In this document: one piece after another, positions 6,987-10,405 of the stretch
How the letters are laid out: each line of letters starts with the position of its first letter
How positions within the stretch are numbered: position 1 is the stretch's first letter
NCBI GenBank assembly: GCA_937893205.1
Contig: CALBJU010000179.1
Coordinates: 1 to 10,405, forward strand
From: an uncultured Bacteroidota bacterium
Lineage (GTDB): Bacteria; Bacteroidota; Rhodothermia; Rhodothermales; UBA10348
Length of the DNA stretch: 10,405 bases
Direction of reading: 5' to 3'
Made by a program: the position numbers and the translations under genes
The notes under the pieces: model-generated
What the model was told of the DNA's origin: nothing
The model's input: the letters and a program-made list of their open reading frames with translations, nothing else
Databases searched by the model: none

Positions 6987-6998
6987 AACTTCCGCACC

Positions 6999-8018
6999 AT
7001 GATGACACTTACTGCAGACATATCTCCGGCTCCTTCGATCTCTCAGAGACTGACCCTGAATGATATCAAGAGTCCTGTGTCAGCCGAGCTGAAGGAGTTT
7101 CGAAAGTATTTTCGGGACTCCATGAAGTCTCGAGTTTTCCTTCTCGATCAAGTCATTCAGTACCTATTGCGCCAGAAAGGAAAGCAGATGCGGCCATTGC
7201 TTGTGATGCTGACCGCCCAGGCGAGTGGTGGGATCACAGAATCCACGTATCGGGGAGCTGCGCTTGTAGAATTGCTTCACACGGCGACGCTGGTCCATGA
7301 CGACGTGGTTGACGAGGCAGACCGTCGTCGGGGAATGTTCTCCATAAACGCCCTCTGGAAGAACAAGGTGGCCGTATTGCTCGGTGATTTTCTCTTGAGC
7401 CGGGGGCTGCTGCTGGCCCTTGATCACAAAGACTATGATCTGCTCCACATCGTTTCAGACGCCGTGAAGCGAATGAGCGAGGGTGAACTGCTTCAGATCG
7501 AGAAGGCCCGCAAGTTGGATATCGATGAGGAAACCTATTTCAGAATTATTTCCGATAAGACCGCGTCGCTGCTCTCCGCCTGTACCTCATGTGGAGCCAG
7601 AAGCGCGAACGCGGACGATGCCGTCATCGAAATCATGAGATTGTTCGGTCAAGCGTTGGGTATGGCCTTTCAAATTCGTGATGACCTGTTCGACTTTGGT
7701 GTCACGGACGTCGGAAAACCGCTCGGAATAGATCTGAAAGAGAAAAAAATGACGCTCCCGCTCATTCACGCGCTGGGCGTCGCCGATCCGAAGGAGCGAA
7801 AACGCATCATGGCGATCGTTCGGAAGAATGGTAAATCGAAGGAGGACATCCGACTGGTGTCCAGATTTGTCGAGGACCGAGGTGGCATTGACTATGCAAC
7901 CCAAAAAATGACCGAATTTGCTGATTCAGCTCGTCAGATCCTCACATCCCTGCCCGAGAGTGCCTCACGGCAGTCGCTCTGGGACCTGGTCACTTTTACG
8001 ATCAGCCGTCGAAAGTAG
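6999..8018 (+). CDS. long-chain polyprenyl diphosphate synthase
   Basis: A cytosolic trans-prenyltransferase that extends an allylic diphosphate with isopentenyl diphosphate units to make the side chain of a quinone, such as menaquinone. The 339 residues carry all class hallmarks: GKQMRPLLVMLTAQASGG (61-78), the first aspartate-rich motif in LVHDDVVDEADRRRG (98-112, DDVVD at 101-105), the glutamine-rich helix GELLQIEKA (162-170), the Lys-Thr pair in SDKTASLLSA (185-194) and the second aspartate-rich motif FQIRDDLFDFGVTDVGKPLGID (225-245, DDLFD at 228-232). The residue five before the first Asp is Ala96, not an aromatic, which by the known chain-length rule points to a long product such as octaprenyl or heptaprenyl (IspB/HepT type). 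Tandem ATGs at 6999 and 7002 are both possible. It follows the permease by 63 bases and converges with the hydrolase gene. Confidence 0.9.
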   Translation: MMTLTADISPAPSISQRLTLNDIKSPVSAELKEFRKYFRDSMKSRVFLLDQVIQYLLRQKGKQMRPLLVMLTAQASGGITESTYRGAALVELLHTATLVHDDVVDEADRRRGMFSINALWKNKVAVLLGDFLLSRGLLLALDHKDYDLLHIVSDAVKRMSEGELLQIEKARKLDIDEETYFRIISDKTASLLSACTSCGARSANADDAVIEIMRLFGQALGMAFQIRDDLFDFGVTDVGKPLGIDLKEKKMTLPLIHALGVADPKERKRIMAIVRKNGKSKEDIRLVSRFVEDRGGIDYATQKMTEFADSARQILTSLPESASRQSLWDLVTFTISRRK

Positions 8019-8024
8019 CCCGAT

Positions 8025-8801
8025 TCAGGCTCTTCGACTCAAAAATGCGATCGCCAGCTCGTTGAAGACCAGCGGACGCTCGATATTGCAGACGTGGCCC
8101 ACCCCTTCGATCACTTCCAGGAAGGAGTTTCCCGCCAGGGAGACGATCCGAGTGGCGGGCGGAAGAAACATGTAATCCCGACCCCCCATCACGTACAGGG
8201 ATCGACACTCGGTAATCATGGACGACCACACCTGCAGTCGTTTACTTACCTCAGGAATCAGCCATAGCCAGCGCCGAAATTCTTCCGGCTCTACCCTGCG
8301 TGCTTCTTTTCGGAAAACACGTCTAGCTTCGGCCGCCTTCTTTCCAGGCATGATGATCCAGGCGAAGACTGCATACAGCGCCCTGAACGGGATCAGGTTT
8401 TTCAACGATTGGCCGGTGAAAATAAGAGCTCGCGCCCACACCGAGAATCCAGCCACTGCTCCGGCATAGACTACAGACCGAACTTTCTCGGGAGCAATTT
8501 CCACGATCATGCGAATCAGAACTGTTCCAAGAGATACACCGATGAAATGTGCAGACTCGATCTTCTCGTGTTCCAACACGTCGACGATGTCCTGGCTGAT
8601 CGCTTCGAGCGTATACGGGGGGCCTTCTCCGTGGTAATCTCTCGAGCGGCCATGGCCCCGAAGATCTACAAGCAATACATTAAACCGATCCCGAAAATCC
8701 CGTAACTGCTTGAACCAGACCGCAGAACTGCCACCCGCCCCGTGTACGAACACGACCCAATCGGATTCGGAATCCTTGCTGAAGGTTTTATAGGAGAGCA
8801 T
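8025..8801 (-). CDS. alpha/beta hydrolase
   Basis: A 258-residue alpha/beta-hydrolase fold protein. The oxyanion-hole strand is VVFVHGAGGSSAVW (16-29), followed by VLLVDLRGHGRS (42-53), typical of the family. The nucleophile elbow is GVSLG (88-92) with Ser90; the catalytic acid is Asp209 in VMGGRDYMF (204-212) and the base is His236 in EGVGHVCNIERP (232-243). A helical cap region at about 120-190 is rich in Arg, Phe and Trp and could interact with a membrane or bind a greasy substrate. There is no signal peptide. The frame starts at ATG 8801 with AGGCG a few bases upstream as a possible ribosome binding site. The gene is convergent with the prenyl synthase, with only six bases between their stops. 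Substrate unknown; esterase or lipase-like hydrolysis is the general family role, and no menaquinone-pathway signature (MenH) is evident. Confidence 0.85.
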   Translation of the reverse strand: MLSYKTFSKDSESDWVVFVHGAGGSSAVWFKQLRDFRDRFNVLLVDLRGHGRSRDYHGEGPPYTLEAISQDIVDVLEHEKIESAHFIGVSLGTVLIRMIVEIAPEKVRSVVYAGAVAGFSVWARALIFTGQSLKNLIPFRALYAVFAWIIMPGKKAAEARRVFRKEARRVEPEEFRRWLWLIPEVSKRLQVWSSMITECRSLYVMGGRDYMFLPPATRIVSLAGNSFLEVIEGVGHVCNIERPLVFNELAIAFLSRRA

Positions 8802-8829
8802 TTCGCCTGTTACTTGAACTGCGTCGTAG

Positions 8830-8853
8830 GGCGGTGCACGTGGTTCGACCGCC
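8830..8853. repeat. inverted repeat in hydrolase/galactokinase gap
   Basis: GGCGGT (8830-8835) and ACCGCC (8848-8853) are perfect reverse complements separated by 12 bases that contain GTGCAC and CACGTG. It lies about 30 bases upstream of the hydrolase start, in the shared control region of two divergent genes. It could be an operator or a 5' UTR hairpin of the hydrolase transcript. Position and symmetry are directly seen; the role is inferred. Confidence 0.35.
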
Positions 8854-8889
8854 TCCTGAGTTCACGAGATAGGCCAAGTATACGAGATC

Positions 8890-8921
8890 GGGGCCCAGGG
8901 GTTGTCGAATAGCGGGGCCCC
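8890..8921. repeat. GC-rich inverted/direct repeat upstream of galactokinase
   Basis: GGGGCCC occurs at 8890-8896 and again within the ten-base palindrome CGGGGCCCCG at 8913-8922. The first copy can pair with GGGCCCC at 8915-8921 across an 18-base loop. It sits about 80 bases upstream of the galactokinase ATG in a 201-base gap (8802-9002) that holds no gene I can support. The G+C-rich cluster stands out from the flanking sequence. It could be a regulatory site or a structured leader; there is no downstream T-run strong enough to call a terminator, only a short TTTTT at 8938-8942. Confidence 0.35.
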
Positions 8922-9002
8922 GGGCGGACCTTGTCAATTTTTCACGCCTCACTGACCCCTTTGGTGATGGCGATTGTGACTCTTGCCCCCGATTTTAGCT
9001 GT

Positions 9003-10012
9003 ATGAATTTAAGTGCCAAAGCGTTCACTGAGAACTGGGGATCTTCTCCCTCGGTCGTAGCCTCTGCACCCGGAAGGGTCGAGATCATTGGCAACCATAC
9101 CGATTACAATGGCGGCACTGTGGTCGGCGCGGCCATTTCCCGGGGCTGGAGGTGGCTTGTTCTCTGCGCGCCGACAGCGTAATCCGGATTGCATCGGACG
9201 GCGTCGTGGAAACGAGCATCGAAGCATACCAGGAAGCCTCGCTTCCGGATTGGACGCGCTATCCTCTGGGTGTCTTCGACGAACTCAGGATGTTGGGAAT
9301 TGTAGAGGCAAATCTCGGATTTGATCTTACCGTCGTTTCCGAAATACCTCCGGGAGAGGGCCTGGCGAGTAGCGCAGCATTCGAGCTCGCGACCGCCATC
9401 GCTCTCGATGCTCTCTCTAGCTCGCAGGCGCGAGGCAGCGAAAGGTCCGCACTGGTCCGAATCGCCCATCGAGCAGAAAACAGATTTGTGGGTGTGCCAT
9501 GCGGCCTACTGGATCAAAGTGTCGTAGGATTCGCTCGCGCGGGATTTTTGGTAGTCCTGGACGCCTCCACGGGCAGGCATCATCTTCAAGCCGTCCCTGA
9601 AAATAGTAGCCTGGTGCTGTTTCGGACCCATATTCGCCATCAGTTAGTCGATTCTCCCTACGAAAAGCGACACGATGAATGCCGTGTGGCGCTGATGGGT
9701 CTTCAGAAAGTAATTCCAGGAATACGGTATCTCGCTCACCTGCACCCGGTTGACATCGTCGCCTACGACGTCATACTGAATGAACCATTGCCGCGCCGCG
9801 CTCGCCACGTAGTAGAAGAACAACGGCGCGTCGGCCGGTTCCTGAGAGCTCTGAGTGAAGGTGATACCAGCGCGGCGGGTGGGCTTCTCTTCGATTCGCA
9901 TGAGAGCTCAAAAACACAATTCGAAAACTCCACGCCCGAGATGGATTTTCTGGTTCAGAAATTGAAAGAGCAACCGGGAGTGCTGGGTGCGCGAATTGAA
10001 TGGCAGAACTGA
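9003..10012 (+). pseudogene. galK: galactokinase (GHMP family), frameshifted and C-terminally truncated
   Basis: Galactokinase phosphorylates galactose at C1 (Leloir pathway). From ATG 9003 the frame gives SAPGRVEIIGNHTDYNGG, the galactokinase signature, then reaches TAA at 9180-9182. The reading continues in another frame: with one base added in GGGG at 9142-9145, the protein passes from AAISRG into LEVACSLRADSVIRIAS, as expected for the family. Downstream are the ATP-binding GHMP motif PPGEGLASSAA, the catalytic-Asp region VPCGLLDQSVVGF, the RTHIRHQLVDSPYEKRHDEC block and the late PGVLGAR. That last block should lead into the GGGFGG motif and about 70 more residues, but the frame stops after RIEWQN, and no such motif occurs in any frame afterwards. 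The signature has Asn where galactokinases usually have Glu (IGEHTD), a variant also known in some annotated galactokinases. Two independent lesions make a decayed gene likely. Confidence 0.8.
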
Positions 10013-10080
10013 AACAATACTGCTTCTTAAACGACACAAGTTTCGAGACCTGATTTCGATCTCACTATTTACAAGGCAAC

Positions 10081-10405
10081 GTGACAGAAAAGGTAGACAA
10101 ACAACGACCATCCTGGCTTAAAAGGGGCACCTACTGGGGTGTTGTACTCTTGATATTCCTGTTTTTCAGATACACCGATCAAGGCACCGTCGTGCAGGGA
10201 TGGCTTCAGCAGGGCTTGCTTGCCACTGGTATTTTTCAAGCCGACGTCCGCTACACCGAAGATCATGACACCCCCGCCAGCTATGATCTCTCGCTGGTCT
10301 CGCTCGACGGCCGTCCCGCGCACTTTGAGGAATTTCGAGGAAAGACCATCTTCATGAATCTGTGGGCCACGTGGTGTCCGCCCTGCCTGGCCGAGATGCC
10401 GTACA
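10081..10405 (+). CDS. TlpA/ResA-like membrane-anchored thioredoxin, N-terminal part
   Basis: The frame from GTG 10081 is open to the right edge, 108 residues. It begins with a charged segment (TEKVDKQRPSWLKRG), then one hydrophobic helix VVLLIFLF flanked by basic and polar residues, which is a signal anchor without lipobox. About 60 residues later the thioredoxin-like domain opens with SLVSLDGRPAHFEEFRGKTIFMNLWATWCPPCLAEMP; the active site is WCPPC. Proteins of this kind (TlpA, ResA, AhpC/TSA-like) reduce disulfides on the outer face of the cytoplasmic membrane, for example in cytochrome c maturation. The nearest upstream in-frame stop is TGA at 10051-10053, and GTG 10081 is the only usual start after it; AAGGC just before it is a weak ribosome binding site. 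The C-terminal part lies outside the window. Confidence 0.85.
   Translation, partial: MTEKVDKQRPSWLKRGTYWGVVLLIFLFFRYTDQGTVVQGWLQQGLLATGIFQADVRYTEDHDTPASYDLSLVSLDGRPAHFEEFRGKTIFMNLWATWCPPCLAEMPY

Noticed and set aside
8931..9002. Upstream extension of the galactokinase start
   Set aside because: The added residues are hydrophobic and unlike any galactokinase N-terminus; ATG 9003 leads directly into the family pattern.
1..10405. CRISPR array, tRNA, rRNA or insertion sequence
   Set aside because: No regularly spaced repeats, cloverleaf-like elements, rRNA segments or transposase motifs were seen on either strand.

Overview
The window reads as a stretch of a free-living bacterial chromosome. 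It has moderate G+C, genes packed on both strands, lipoprotein signal sequences and many non-ATG starts (GTG, TTG). Shine-Dalgarno sequences are weak or absent before most genes. That style, with a SPOR-domain lipoprotein, a TlpA-like membrane-anchored thioredoxin, a polyphosphate glucokinase and a long-chain polyprenyl synthase, would fit the Bacteroidota/Rhodothermota/Balneolota group. The taxon is an inference; no rRNA or other marker gene is present. I see no tRNA, rRNA, CRISPR array, insertion sequence or phage gene.

Layout. (1) Positions 1-261, minus strand: the N-terminus of a secreted protein cut by the window edge. (2) 508-2364, plus strand: a two-gene unit, a divergent class I-beta DAHP synthase followed with no gap (TAA directly next to TTG) by polyphosphate glucokinase. 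(3) 2386-4834, minus strand: an operon read lipid kinase (DAGK family), then deoC with an N-terminal extension, then a SPOR-domain lipoprotein. (4) 4975-6935, plus strand: a BtuF/FecB-like binding lipoprotein and a BtuC/FecCD-like permease with no ATPase gene after them. (5) 6999-8018, plus strand: a long-chain polyprenyl diphosphate synthase. (6) 8025-8801, minus strand: an alpha/beta hydrolase, convergent with gene 5. (7) 9003-10012, plus strand: a galactokinase (GHMP) gene that carries a -1 frameshift and lacks its C-terminal domain, so probably a pseudogene. (8) 10081 to the right edge: the start of a TlpA/ResA-like thioredoxin with WCPPC.

How they work together. Most are housekeeping or nutrient-scavenging functions: aromatic amino-acid entry, glucose phosphorylation from polyphosphate, deoxynucleoside breakdown, lipid phosphorylation, import of a corrinoid or iron chelate, and the quinone side chain. 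No defence or mobile system is visible. The points most worth a second look are substitutions at positions normally invariant in two adjacent enzymes (the metal-ligand Glu to Asp in the DAHP synthase, and the sugar-binding His to Met in the ExGH motif of the glucokinase), the doubly damaged galactokinase, the Cys-containing N-terminal extension of DeoC, and the importer genes without an ATPase.
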